Both the position numbers and the translations under genes were made by a program. Shown here in pieces: positions 8,114 to 17,017 of a DNA stretch of 35,970 nt; positions within the stretch are counted from its first letter, which is position 1, and each line of letters opens with the position of its first letter. The DNA is from Elusimicrobiota bacterium (lineage in GTDB: Bacteria; Elusimicrobiota; Elusimicrobia; FEN-1173), in NCBI GenBank assembly GCA_022703335.1, contig JAKLDV010000012.1, positions 1 through 35,970 on the forward strand, in the 5' to 3' direction. The notes below the pieces were generated by a model. The model saw only the letters and a list, made by a program, of their open reading frames with translations. It searched no databases and was not told where the DNA came from.

Positions 8114-8980
8114 TCAGGCCTGTTCGGCGGAGCGGACGGTGTTCCAGAGAAGCATGGCCACCGTCATGGGGCCCACGCCGCCGGGCACGGGCGTGATGGC
8201 CTTGGCCAAAGGGCGGACGCGCTCGAAGTCCACGTCCCCGGTCGTCCCCTTTTCGGTGCGGTTGCTGCCGACGTCCACCACCACGGCGCCGCGCTTGACC
8301 ATGGAGCTTTTGACGAAACGGGGGGAGCCGATGGCGGCGATGAGGATGTCCGCCTCGCGGCAGACCGCGGCGATGTTTGTCGTGCGGGAGTGGCAGAGCG
8401 TGACGGTGGCGTCGGCCGAGAGCAGCATGAGGGCGAGGGGTTTTCCCACCAGGGTGGAACGGCCGATCACCGTCGCCCGGCGGCCCGCCACGCGGACGCC
8501 GTTCTGTTCCAGAAGCTCCATCACCCCCGCCGGGGTGCAGGGCAGGGGGCGGCCGGACGCGAGGATCTCTTTCCAGCTTTTCAGCCGCATCCATTGTCCC
8601 TGGTTGACCGGATGGAGCCCGTCCACATCCTTGCGCGGGTCGACCGCGAGGAGGGCCCGGTCCGCGTGGATATGTTTCGGCAAAGGCAACTGGACGATGA
8701 TGCCGTGCACCTCCGGGGACCGGTTGAGCTCCCGGATCTTCTCAAGCAGGGCCACCTCGGAGACGTCGGCGGGGAGCGGCACATGGACGGATTTGAGCCC
8801 GTGGGCCTCGCAGGCCTTGATCTTCTGCCGGACGTACACCGCCGAGGCGGGGTCGTCGCCCACCAACACGGTGGCGAGCCCGGGCGTCACGCCGCGCCGG
8901 GCGAGTTCGGCGGCCTTTTGGCGCACGTTTTCCAAGACCTTGGCCGCCGCTTTTTTGCCGTCCAATATTTTGGCGCTCAT
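8114..8980 (-). CDS. folD: Bifunctional methylene-THF dehydrogenase / methenyl-THF cyclohydrolase
   Basis: A 288-residue FolD that interconverts 5,10-methylene-, methenyl- and 10-formyl-tetrahydrofolate in the cytoplasm, feeding purine and formyl-methionine synthesis. Visible motifs: YVRQKIKACE with the catalytic lysine, IIVQLPLPKH, DVDGLHPVNQG, PCTPAGVMELL, GRSTLVGKPLALMLL (NADP-binding turn) and TPVPGGVGPMTVAMLL near the C-terminus. Length is typical. The ATG at 8980 has a GAGGAG ribosome binding site, so the longer open frame upstream is not coding. It is the last gene of the run that begins with yajQ and lies 14 bp after the exonuclease gene. Confidence 0.97.
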   Translation of the reverse strand: MSAKILDGKKAAAKVLENVRQKAAELARRGVTPGLATVLVGDDPASAVYVRQKIKACEAHGLKSVHVPLPADVSEVALLEKIRELNRSPEVHGIIVQLPLPKHIHADRALLAVDPRKDVDGLHPVNQGQWMRLKSWKEILASGRPLPCTPAGVMELLEQNGVRVAGRRATVIGRSTLVGKPLALMLLSADATVTLCHSRTTNIAAVCREADILIAAIGSPRFVKSSMVKRGAVVVDVGSNRTEKGTTGDVDFERVRPLAKAITPVPGGVGPMTVAMLLWNTVRSAEQA

Positions 8981-8994
8981 GGTTTTTCTCCTCG

Positions 8995-9552
8995 TCACGA
9001 TTCGATGCAGTCGCCGGAGTCGTCCCGCCCTTTGACTTCGGGGACGCGGAATCCGGCGGGCAGTTCGCCCTCTTCGCGCGGCACCAGCCCCAGCGTCACG
9101 GCCAGGGCTTCCAGGTTGATCACGTCTTCTCGGTTGTAGCGGAGCAGGAGCTCCAGCAGGTCTTTTTCCCCTTTGACGTACCGGTCCCACAGGAGCACCG
9201 CGTCGCGGCCGTCGAGGCCCTCGGTGTCCCGGGTGATGCCGAGGCGCTTCTCCACTTTTTTCAGTCCGCCGAAGAGACAGCGGGACCAGCAGTCGTACAT
9301 GAGGTCGTGATGCCGGTATTCCTTCGCCAGGTCGATGTCGAGCTGATCGCGGAGGACGGGGAGGTCGAACCGGGCCCCGTTGTAGGTGTAGAGCGTCTCG
9401 ATGCCCTGCAAAAATTCGCGGAGGCCGTCGGCGGAGAGGTCCGGACGGACCCACTGCTGGGTGTCGGCGCCGGGGCGGTAGACCCCGATGATGGTGATCC
9501 GTTTCTGCCAGTCCGTTTCGATGTCCAGATAGGCGCGCGGTTTCATCTTCAT
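8995..9552 (-). CDS. RNase H-fold (YprB-like) 3'-5' exonuclease domain protein
   Basis: A 185-residue protein with the three DnaQ-type exonuclease motifs: AYLDIETDW (Exo I, Asp-x-Glu), LYTYNGARFDLPVLRDQL (Exo II, with NGxxFD) and YNREDVINLEAL (Exo III, Tyr-x3-Asp). The spacing and the FDLPVL phrase match the RNase_H_2 / YprB group rather than the polymerase proofreading subunit. It should therefore be a metal-dependent nuclease, with an unknown substrate. The stop of the upstream lipid-kinase gene is one base before the ATG at 9552 (a second ATG follows at 9546), so translation is probably coupled. Acidic tail DDSGDCIES. Confidence 0.8.
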   Translation of the reverse strand: MKMKPRAYLDIETDWQKRITIIGVYRPGADTQQWVRPDLSADGLREFLQGIETLYTYNGARFDLPVLRDQLDIDLAKEYRHHDLMYDCWSRCLFGGLKKVEKRLGITRDTEGLDGRDAVLLWDRYVKGEKDLLELLLRYNREDVINLEALAVTLGLVPREEGELPAGFRVPEVKGRDDSGDCIES

Positions 9553-9553
9553 C

Positions 9554-10414
9554 TTACAACGCGGGGCACCAGAGACGGATCTGTTCCGGGAGGAGGCCGA
9601 GTTCCAGGGACGACACGGCCGCCGGAGGAGGTTCCCCGTCCGCCTGGGGCCAGACGGGCCGGTCGGTGCGCAACCGGAGCGAGCGGGTGGAGATCTTCGT
9701 GGTCTTCGTATCGAACATCGGCTGGCCCAGTCGTCCGCGCAGCAGTCGCCACGCCAGCCGCGCCTTGGAGGTGGCCGGCACGAAATAGACCTGGAGCGTT
9801 CCCGTTTCGGGGGAGACCGTTTTTTCAAAGTGAAGTCCGCCGGAAAAATAGGGGGCGTTGCAGGCCAGCATCATATAGTAGCGGCCGTCCAGCCGGCCGG
9901 CGTCCCATTCCGCGGCGACGCCGATGGGCTCGAACGATTTCAAAACGCCCCACGGCCCCTGCTTCGCCTCATAGGATTCACGTGAGCGGCCGAACCCGGC
10001 GTTGTTGACGAACACCGTCGAAAAATTCTCCCAGGCCAGCCGGCCGACGGCCAGCCGGGCCGGCCGGCCCTCCGGCGACGAGGCTTCCCATCGGCGCCAG
10101 TAGTATTTGGAAAGGTTCAGCCGCCGCGCCAGATCGTTGCACGTGCCGCAGGGCACCAGGGCCAGCTCCACCTTCTCCAGCGCTCGGCGCCGCCACAGCG
10201 TCTCCACCACCCGGTGGAACGTCCCGTCGCCACCCCAGACCACCAGGCGTTTCGTCCCTTCCCGCAGGGCCCAGTCCACGAGCGTTTCGGTGTGCAGGGG
10301 ATGTTCCCGGCTCACCCAGGCCCAGGGAGCCATGGCGGTTTGGCCTTCGGTGACCGCGCGGACCCAGCCGCGCTGGCCGGCCGACGGGTTGAGGATGTGG
10401 AAAACGGATGTCAT
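9554..10414 (-). CDS. Diacylglycerol kinase-family (lipid kinase) protein
   Basis: A 286-residue protein of the DAGK catalytic family, which phosphorylates lipids such as diacylglycerol using ATP at the inner membrane face. The N-terminal FHILNPSAG and the nucleotide-binding VVWGGDGTFHRVVETL are diagnostic, as is the PCGTCNDLARRLNL motif (usually PxGTxNDxAR). The second domain contains VNNAGFG and a C-terminal QADGEPP segment corresponding to the usual DGE motif. Length is close to YegS/DgkB relatives. Its ATG overlaps the stop of the ketopantoate reductase gene (ATGA). The lipid substrate cannot be told from sequence. Confidence 0.88.
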   Translation of the reverse strand: MTSVFHILNPSAGQRGWVRAVTEGQTAMAPWAWVSREHPLHTETLVDWALREGTKRLVVWGGDGTFHRVVETLWRRRALEKVELALVPCGTCNDLARRLNLSKYYWRRWEASSPEGRPARLAVGRLAWENFSTVFVNNAGFGRSRESYEAKQGPWGVLKSFEPIGVAAEWDAGRLDGRYYMMLACNAPYFSGGLHFEKTVSPETGTLQVYFVPATSKARLAWRLLRGRLGQPMFDTKTTKISTRSLRLRTDRPVWPQADGEPPPAAVSSLELGLLPEQIRLWCPAL

Positions 10415-11361
10415 GGTTCGCCCCTCCGCGCCGCTTCGTGTTGCTGGAAATTCTCCACTGTTTGGAGCAATCGGTCAAGCGACTGAAGGAGGGGGGCCGG
10501 TGTTTTGTGCCGGCGCGCCAGGTCGAGAAAGGGACCCAGGAGATAGGGGCGTTCCGTCGGCCGTCCGCGGAGGAGGTCCTGCCACAGGGAATTCTTGTTG
10601 GCCGCTGTTTGGGCGATGGTTTCCCGGAGCCGGCGTTGCGCCTCCGCCGGCGGGGTCGTTCGCCCGGCCCGCCGGGCCAGCCGGACGCATTCGAGGGTGA
10701 GCCCGTCGGCCAGTTCTTTCAGGGGGTTTTCGGCCAACCGGCCGTTCGGCACGCCGGCCAGCGCCCCGATGGGGTTGATGACGGCGTTGAGGAGGAGCTT
10801 GTTCCAGCGGGCGGAATCGAAATCCTTCGTGAGTTCGACCTTGAACCCCGCCGCGGCCAGCAGGCGAGAGACTTCCGCGGCGCGCTTGGTTTTGGCGTCG
10901 AGGAGGGTCGTGCCGACGGCGGCGTGAAAAACGCGGCCCGTGCTTTCCAGCGTCACGGCTTCGCCGGTGATCCCCAGGACGATGCGTTTTTTCTCCGTCT
11001 TCAATTCCTCCTCCGCCCGCCAGCCGTTCTGAAGCAGGACCCAGGCGGTGTCCTTTCCGGTAAGGCGCCGGCAGTTCCCGGCCGCTTTCGCCAAGGCCGG
11101 CGCTTTGACGAGAAAAAAGATGAAATCCATCGCCGGCCAGCCGTCGGGGCGGGCGGCGACGTGCCGTTCCGGCGCGAACCAGTCGTAGGAGTCCACGCCC
11201 CGCACGTGGAAGCCGGCCTCGGAGAGTTGTTGCGCGCGGCCTTCCCGGTGGTCCAGCACCCAGAGGCGCGGGAAGGCGTGTCCCAGCCGGGCCGCGAAGT
11301 AGGTGCCCAGCGCCCCCGGCCCGACGACGAGAATTTTTTTCTCCGGCAAAAGCGCCGGCAT
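10411..11361 (-). CDS. panE: 2-dehydropantoate 2-reductase (PanE/ApbA family)
   Basis: A 316-residue NADPH-dependent reductase. PanE reduces ketopantoate to pantoate on the way to coenzyme A. The N-terminal Rossmann fold is ILVVGPGALGTYFAARL. The family-typical FFLVKAPALAKA and LLQNG segments follow, and the helical domain has RWNKLLLNAVINPIGALAG, where the Lys and Asn are catalytic and substrate-binding. The family also contains many homologues of uncertain substrate, so the exact reaction is likely but not certain. The gene begins one base after the glycosidase-like stop and overlaps the lipid-kinase start by 4 bp. Confidence 0.85.
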   Translation of the reverse strand: MPALLPEKKILVVGPGALGTYFAARLGHAFPRLWVLDHREGRAQQLSEAGFHVRGVDSYDWFAPERHVAARPDGWPAMDFIFFLVKAPALAKAAGNCRRLTGKDTAWVLLQNGWRAEEELKTEKKRIVLGITGEAVTLESTGRVFHAAVGTTLLDAKTKRAAEVSRLLAAAGFKVELTKDFDSARWNKLLLNAVINPIGALAGVPNGRLAENPLKELADGLTLECVRLARRAGRTTPPAEAQRRLRETIAQTAANKNSLWQDLLRGRPTERPYLLGPFLDLARRHKTPAPLLQSLDRLLQTVENFQQHEAARRGEP

Positions 11362-11362
11362 G

Positions 11363-12415
11363 TCAGCGGGCTCCTTTGAGGTGGCGGAACGCCCGCGCGG
11401 TTTCTTTCCAGACGCGTTCGGGGTTTTCCGAAAGGACGGTATCGAGGAGGGCGCCGCCGTCGTAGCTCCAGGCCGCCAGGTGGGTCACCCCGGCCTCGGC
11501 GGCGGCCTGCGCCGCGGGCAGGATTTCCTTCTCGGCGCCTCGCGGGAAACGCATCGCCTGCAGCCATATCTGGCTCCCCTTGCCCGCGTCCCGCGTCTCC
11601 GCGAGCACTTTTTCCGAAAAATATTTCACGTAGGCGGCGGGGGTGCGCAGGGGACCGGCTTTTTTGGAGAGGAGGGTCTTCCAAGGGAAGGGGCTCCAGC
11701 GCCAATAGGGGTCGCACCCGAAGACGTCGAGTTTCGGGAGGGCGGCCAGTTGTTTCCAGATGCGGTCATATTCGGCGTACCCTTCGAAAGCGTAGAGGCA
11801 GAGGGCGTTCTTCAGGCGCTGGTGCGCGGCGAATCGGGTCAGATCGTCCAGAAACGAGGAGAGCGTCCGGCGACGGAACTCGCGGGCGCTGTCGTCGAGT
11901 TGCGCGGGCATGTCGCCGCCGAAGCGTTGCCGGTACAGGTCGCGACAGGCCGGGCAGACGCAGGCGTAGGTCCCCTCCCATTCTTTGTTCCAGTGGAAAT
12001 AAATGTGCGGTTCGTCCCAAAAGATCACCTCGGCGCCGGAGTCGCGCACGAGGGTCACCCATTCGCGGACGAAGTTCTTGAAGGAGTCCCTGTTGGGGCA
12101 GGCCGCCGGAACGCGCCGCCCGTCCGACAGGACCTGCCAGTCGTCGGGGTGGTCCAGTAGAAATTTGGAGAGGGCTTCTCCGCCGAACACGCCGCCGAGT
12201 CCCCACGGGTCCGCCCAGACCTCCAGCCCTTTCCGGCGGGAGGCCGAGAAGATTTTTTCCGTGGCCGCCTTGTGGAAATAAAAGTCCGTCTCGTTGACCG
12301 CGTGGACCACGTAGTCGCAGCAGTCCGCCACGACGTCGAGGTCGCGCAGGGCGTGCGGGAGGAACCGGTTGCCGAAGTAGCTGACTCCGGTCCGGGGCGG
12401 GGCGATTTTTTTCAT
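11363..12415 (-). CDS. TIM-barrel glycoside hydrolase-like protein, unassigned
   Basis: A 350-residue protein that looks like a (beta/alpha)8 barrel. It has a YFGNRFLPHALRDLDVVA opening, VVHAVNETDFYFH, GLEVWADPWGLGGVFGG, and an Asp-Glu pair at the end of a strand (VIFWDEPHIYF, about 130-140). A Cys cluster CVCPACRDLYRQRFG (about 152-166) follows, a phrase common in putative beta-galactosidase-like (GH42-related) barrels. Later strands include FGCDPYWRW and LAAWSYDGG. No signal peptide is visible, so it may be cytoplasmic. The specific family and sugar cannot be assigned. The start at 12415 overlaps the upstream stop (ATGA). Confidence 0.55.
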   Translation of the reverse strand: MKKIAPPRTGVSYFGNRFLPHALRDLDVVADCCDYVVHAVNETDFYFHKAATEKIFSASRRKGLEVWADPWGLGGVFGGEALSKFLLDHPDDWQVLSDGRRVPAACPNRDSFKNFVREWVTLVRDSGAEVIFWDEPHIYFHWNKEWEGTYACVCPACRDLYRQRFGGDMPAQLDDSAREFRRRTLSSFLDDLTRFAAHQRLKNALCLYAFEGYAEYDRIWKQLAALPKLDVFGCDPYWRWSPFPWKTLLSKKAGPLRTPAAYVKYFSEKVLAETRDAGKGSQIWLQAMRFPRGAEKEILPAAQAAAEAGVTHLAAWSYDGGALLDTVLSENPERVWKETARAFRHLKGAR

Positions 12416-14643
12416 AGCAGGGGATCTCCGTCCGGATCGTTCAAAAAGGCTTCCGGGATCCAAAAACCGTTCTGGGGGCGCCATCCGGTTTCGCGCGAGA
12501 GGAAGCGGAAAAGGATTTCCCGGAACTCCTGCTCCCGCTCCGCGCGGCCCGATGAGCCCGCGAGATTGTGCATGCCGTGGGGGTCCGAGGCCAAGTCATA
12601 GTACTCATATTCTACCCCTTCCCGCGTGGGGATATAAAGGAGGCGTTCCGTCCCCAGTTGGACGAGGCGTTGTTTTCCGACCAAGACGTCGTCCTCCCAG
12701 TTCAAGAGCAGGGAAGGGCGGTCGTTCCCGCGCGGGCCGAAGGAAAGCATTTGTGAAAGAGACGGATAGGGGATGCGCGACGGAAAACGGGGATCGCCGT
12801 CGGCGCCGGAGAGCCAGACGTCCGTTTCGCAATACACCAGGAAAAATTCATCCGGCGGCTGCGAGAAGTCGCGCCGTCTCAGCGAGAACCCTTCCATGGT
12901 TTCGGGCGGAGGGATGTCCAGGATATCGAGGAGGGTGGGGGCCACGTCCTGGCCGCGCACGGGTTCCCGTATCCAGCGCGGCGGGGTGCGTTGGCGCGGT
13001 TCCACGACGACGAACGGCGCCGCGAGCGTTTCCTCGCCGCGCAGGTGCCGGCCGTGCCCTCGGCCCAGACCCCGCTCGTAGAGTTGTTCCCCGTAAGGCG
13101 ACCAGAGGAGCACGAGGGTGTTCTCCCCCAGGTGCCGGGCGGCCAGGTTGTCGAGGAGGGTTCCCACCGCGGCGTCCACCGCGCGGACGTTGGCCCCATA
13201 AAGGCGCCGGACCCGGGCCTGTTCCGCCGGAGTCGCTATTTCCCCCTCGTCGGCCGGCGCGGCGTATTTGCAGGGGCCGCGATAATCTTTCTCCAGCGAT
13301 TCCAGGGCGGTTCTCGAAGAAACGGCGTAGGGGGAGTGGAGGGCCGAAAAGTAAACCGCCAGGAAGAATTTTTTCCGGAACCGCAGCCGGCCCAGAAGGG
13401 ACGTCGCCTCTTCGGCGAGGAGCGCCGGGTCGGAGAGTTCCGGCAGGTTTCGCAGGGCCGGAAAAAGCCGCCGGCCGGTTTTCCCGGAAAGATACGGGAG
13501 AAGATGGACGTGGGCCCGGAGGGCCCGCTGTTGCGCCAGCCGCCGGCCGCTGAGATCCGCCGCCCGCAGCGTATCGAAATTTTCAGACAGGGAGGAGAAG
13601 AAATCCCCGTTGGAGTCGGTGAGGGCCGCGGTGAAGTAGCCGCGTTGTTTCAACAGGGGGAGGAGGGAGTTGGGGCCGAGCCGGGTCTTTTCGGGAGACG
13701 GAAAGGAGTGGCGCAGGCCGTGGGTCAGCGGCGTTTGACCGGTGAAGAAGGTCGTGAGGGCGGCCGGGGTCGCGGCCAGGTTCGGGTAACAGCGGCTGTA
13801 CGTCCGCCCGGCCTTCGCCAGCGCGGACAGCCGAGGGAACCGAGGGTTTTCCAGCGCGTCCGAACGCAGGGAGTCCACCATGAGAACGAGAACGTTGGGG
13901 CCGTCGTTGCGGGGCGCTTGGAGACGGATCACGCCCCAAACACCGAGAGAGGCCAGCGTCAGGCCGCCCGTCATGACCGCCGCCGCCAGCCGGGCGGGGA
14001 CGGGGAAGGCCATGAACCAGAGAAAGGAACGGCGCGACCAGTCCACCACGGCCAGGAAAAGCACCATCGCCACCGCGGCCCCCGGCAGACCGCCGAGCCA
14101 GGCCGGGCAACGTTCGACCGCGAACGTCATGAATCCGCGGAGGGCCCCCCCCGCGTCGTAAAACGTGTTCTGATACAACGCCGGATGGGCGGCCATGTCC
14201 CGGGTGAGAAAAGTGAGATGGAAAAAGAGGGACCAGGCCGCGGCGGCCGCGATCCTCGTGGAGCGGGAGAACCGGCCCCGATGGAGGGCGGGAGCGAACA
14301 GTTCCAGGATGTCCCAGGCGTTTCGAAACAGGATCCCCACGACCGTCCCCAGGGCCAGGCTCGCGAAGAAGAGGATCCCGTGAAGGGTCAGCGCCTCCGG
14401 CCAGAATGAGCGGAGGGAGAGGAGGAGGCCGTCCGTTCCGGGCAAAGAGAACGGCCGCCAAAAGCGGGATTGCAACAGCGAGAGGAAAAAGAGGCCGGCG
14501 AACGTCGCCGCGCCCGTGCGCGCCTCCAGCGAGAGGAGTGATTCGCGTTCGATCCATCGCGCGGCTTCCAGTCCGCCGGAAAGGAACCGCTCGCCGCAGT
14601 AGCGGAAGGCGTTCCGGATGGTGTTCTTAAGTTCGGGCCGCAT
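12412..14643 (-). CDS. Membrane-anchored sulfatase-superfamily protein with a degenerate active site
   Basis: A 743-residue protein: an N-terminal membrane region with about five helices (about 45-240), then an alkaline phosphatase/sulfatase-fold domain. Fold markers are clear: VLVLMVDSLRSDAL (about 251-264) with the first metal aspartate, ALHSPY (434-439), and GHGRHLRGEETLAAPF (from 529). But the SDHGE metal motif reads WSPYGE (514-519), replacing Asp-His by Pro-Tyr. The nucleophile region reads NLAATPAALTTFFTG (288-302) with no Cys/Ser-x-Pro-x-Arg. It is probably not a working sulfatase. It starts directly after the stop of the second such gene and overlaps the glycosidase-like start. Confidence 0.8.
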   Translation of the reverse strand: MRPELKNTIRNAFRYCGERFLSGGLEAARWIERESLLSLEARTGAATFAGLFFLSLLQSRFWRPFSLPGTDGLLLSLRSFWPEALTLHGILFFASLALGTVVGILFRNAWDILELFAPALHRGRFSRSTRIAAAAAWSLFFHLTFLTRDMAAHPALYQNTFYDAGGALRGFMTFAVERCPAWLGGLPGAAVAMVLFLAVVDWSRRSFLWFMAFPVPARLAAAVMTGGLTLASLGVWGVIRLQAPRNDGPNVLVLMVDSLRSDALENPRFPRLSALAKAGRTYSRCYPNLAATPAALTTFFTGQTPLTHGLRHSFPSPEKTRLGPNSLLPLLKQRGYFTAALTDSNGDFFSSLSENFDTLRAADLSGRRLAQQRALRAHVHLLPYLSGKTGRRLFPALRNLPELSDPALLAEEATSLLGRLRFRKKFFLAVYFSALHSPYAVSSRTALESLEKDYRGPCKYAAPADEGEIATPAEQARVRRLYGANVRAVDAAVGTLLDNLAARHLGENTLVLLWSPYGEQLYERGLGRGHGRHLRGEETLAAPFVVVEPRQRTPPRWIREPVRGQDVAPTLLDILDIPPPETMEGFSLRRRDFSQPPDEFFLVYCETDVWLSGADGDPRFPSRIPYPSLSQMLSFGPRGNDRPSLLLNWEDDVLVGKQRLVQLGTERLLYIPTREGVEYEYYDLASDPHGMHNLAGSSGRAEREQEFREILFRFLSRETGWRPQNGFWIPEAFLNDPDGDPLL

Positions 14644-16995
14644 TCAGAAAACCTCTCCCGGCCGGGAGCTCTCTTCTTTTTTGGGGGGACACCGACCCAT
14701 GAAGAGCAACGGGCCGGTTTCTCCTTTTTGTGGAAACGAAAGGCCGGTCATCCACGGGAAAACGTTGTAGTCATACCACTCCACGCCGCTGCGCTCGAAG
14801 AGCGGCAGACCGAAGCGGGACACGCGGATTCGTTCGGCGGGAAAATATTCGTCTTTGAGTTTGACGCGCAGGACGTAAGAGGCCATCGGCGGCCAAATCT
14901 CGAAACGGACCTCCCCGGAAGAGGAGAGGATCTCGAAGTCGTAGAAGTTGGCCCCGCGCCGTCCGGCGGCGCCGGAAGACACAAAAGAGCGAATTTCTCC
15001 GGCCCCGGTCTCGAGGCTTCCCCGCACGGGCCGGTCCCCGAGGTCCCAGAAGAGCAGCCGGGTTTCCAGACGGTCCGGCGAGAGCTCTTCCAGGGCGCGA
15101 CGGACCTTCGCCAGGAGACCGCGATCGCGGCGGACGAGGTTTTTTTCTTCGGCCGGGTCCGCCCAGAGATCGTAGATGCTTTCCGCGTCGTCGGCCTGCG
15201 GGGAGGCGAGTTTCCGGCGCACGTACTTATGATGGTAATTCAGGATCACTCCCTTGGCCTCGTCGCTTTGCAGGAGGATCCGCGCGGGTTCTTCCGGGCG
15301 GGAAAAACCGCCGGCGGCGACGTGGAGGTTCCGGCCCTGGAATTCCGCGGGCACCTCGGCGTTCAGGTAGCGGAGGAGCGTGGGGGCGGCATCGGCCAAC
15401 TGGACCGGTTCCGAAACGGAAACCCCCTCCGGCAGCCCGCGATGTCGCAAGGCCCAGAGAACGCGGATCTCCGGTTCCGCCAAGGCGGCGCGGTCGACGC
15501 CTTCTCCGCGAAGGGAAACGAGCGAGACGAGGGAACGGGGCCAGAACTCGTAGGCGTCCAGGATATCGAGGAAACGGCCCAGGTATTCATCGGCGTAGGC
15601 GATGCGCGCCCGCTGGGTCAGCCGGCCCCGGTCCGAACGCGGGAGAGATTCGACCGCGGCGGAGGCCCAGAACCGCGGCGGAGGCGCGGCGGAGGCGGCG
15701 TCGTTTCCAAAATAGACCACCAGGAGAAATGGGCCGCCGCGGCCGTTTTGGGTCAGCCATTCCACCGCCCGCCGGGAGACGAGGGCGGGTCCGTAACCGT
15801 TCGGAGGAAAAAGATGCGCTTCGTCGAAACCGGAGTCGATCCCCGGCCGGGCGTTTCCCACAAAGGCCGTTCGATATCCGCGCCGTTTGAGGGCGCCGGC
15901 CAGCGAGGCGGCGTCGGCCGTGCCGTCCTCTCCCTCGGCCGAGAGGCCGCCGTTCGGGTTTTTGTCCGGCACATCGCCGGTCGTCAGACTTTTTGATCGG
16001 AGCAGGGAGGCCAGGGAGTATTCGCGGGAAGTGGAGTTGGAATAAACGCGCTGAAAGTCCATGGCTTGCCGCAAAAAGCGGTCGTGGCTCGTCGTCAATC
16101 GGCCGCTGTTCCCGTGCGCGACGACGGCATCCCAGCGCAAAGTGTCCGTCACCAGAAGGATGAGATTGATCCCCGCCGACCCCTTGGCCGCCGCCGGCGG
16201 CGACGCTTTCAGGACCGGTTCGCCCCAGTAGGCCTGCGGAAAGAAAACGTCGGGCCCCGCCGGCTCCTCGGGGAGAAGTCCGGTCGAGCCCGGTTCCGTT
16301 CGGAAGCTGAGTTTCACCGCCTGTCCCGCCCAGGGGGCAAGGGAGAGGTGGGCCCACTCCCACGGGTCCGGGCCGTCGGCGATGTCGCGTCCGATCCAAC
16401 GCCGGAGGCGGCGGGAGAAACGTTGGCGGAACGTCGGGGGGCCGGCGGCGGAGGCGGTGGTGGAGAAGAGAATCTGCGTCTGGTTGTCCGGGCGCGTCAA
16501 TTCCACGACGAATCGCACGCCTCCGGTCGGCGAGGGTTTCGGGGGAGAGACCGCATAATAAAATTCCAGGTCGGCGGCCGGCGGGACGGTGAGGGAGTAA
16601 ACATAGGCGGCGCCGGCCGGCGCCAGGAGGGAACGACGTCGAACGGTTTGCCCTTCCGCCTCCACGGAGGCGAGGACCACGCGGGGGCCGGCGGATTTTG
16701 GATCGGTCGCCAAGAGGCCCGCTCCGCCCGCCGCCTCGACGATGTCGGTTGCCAGGTAGCGGCATTCCCGCACCCGTTCGATGAAGTCGACGATGACGGA
16801 TTTGGACTCGTTTCCGATATCCGGGAAACTGAAATTCACCCGATGGTCGTTCGGGACGCGGAGCCAGGTGATGACGACCGCGCCTCCGGCGACGACCAGG
16901 AGGCCGGCGACCGCGGCCCGCCACAGGAACTTCGGTCTGCGTGCGGAGGTCGTTGGGGAGGGGGATCGGGAAAAAATCCCCGGGTCGGGTGTCAT
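14644..16995 (-). CDS. Second sulfatase-superfamily protein with a degenerate active site
   Basis: A 783-residue protein with one membrane helix (about 26-45) and a large, mostly beta region of unknown type (about 50-265). A sulfatase-like domain starts at LILLVTDTLRWDAV (about 278-291). As in its neighbour, the first metal motif survives but the rest is altered. The nucleophile region is SNSTSREYSLASLL with no Cys-x-Pro-x-Arg, the HxPY position reads FGNDAAS, and the SDHGE motif reads SLVSLRGEG (491-499). DAAPTLLRYL and YDLWADPAEEKNL are sulfatase-typical C-terminal phrases. A further C-terminal beta domain follows. It lies 22 bp after yajQ, without a clear ribosome binding site. Confidence 0.75.
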   Translation of the reverse strand: MTPDPGIFSRSPSPTTSARRPKFLWRAAVAGLLVVAGGAVVITWLRVPNDHRVNFSFPDIGNESKSVIVDFIERVRECRYLATDIVEAAGGAGLLATDPKSAGPRVVLASVEAEGQTVRRRSLLAPAGAAYVYSLTVPPAADLEFYYAVSPPKPSPTGGVRFVVELTRPDNQTQILFSTTASAAGPPTFRQRFSRRLRRWIGRDIADGPDPWEWAHLSLAPWAGQAVKLSFRTEPGSTGLLPEEPAGPDVFFPQAYWGEPVLKASPPAAAKGSAGINLILLVTDTLRWDAVVAHGNSGRLTTSHDRFLRQAMDFQRVYSNSTSREYSLASLLRSKSLTTGDVPDKNPNGGLSAEGEDGTADAASLAGALKRRGYRTAFVGNARPGIDSGFDEAHLFPPNGYGPALVSRRAVEWLTQNGRGGPFLLVVYFGNDAASAAPPPRFWASAAVESLPRSDRGRLTQRARIAYADEYLGRFLDILDAYEFWPRSLVSLVSLRGEGVDRAALAEPEIRVLWALRHRGLPEGVSVSEPVQLADAAPTLLRYLNAEVPAEFQGRNLHVAAGGFSRPEEPARILLQSDEAKGVILNYHHKYVRRKLASPQADDAESIYDLWADPAEEKNLVRRDRGLLAKVRRALEELSPDRLETRLLFWDLGDRPVRGSLETGAGEIRSFVSSGAAGRRGANFYDFEILSSSGEVRFEIWPPMASYVLRVKLKDEYFPAERIRVSRFGLPLFERSGVEWYDYNVFPWMTGLSFPQKGETGPLLFMGRCPPKKEESSRPGEVF

Positions 16996-17017
16996 GGGGC
17001 GCGGCGGCGGGGGAGGT

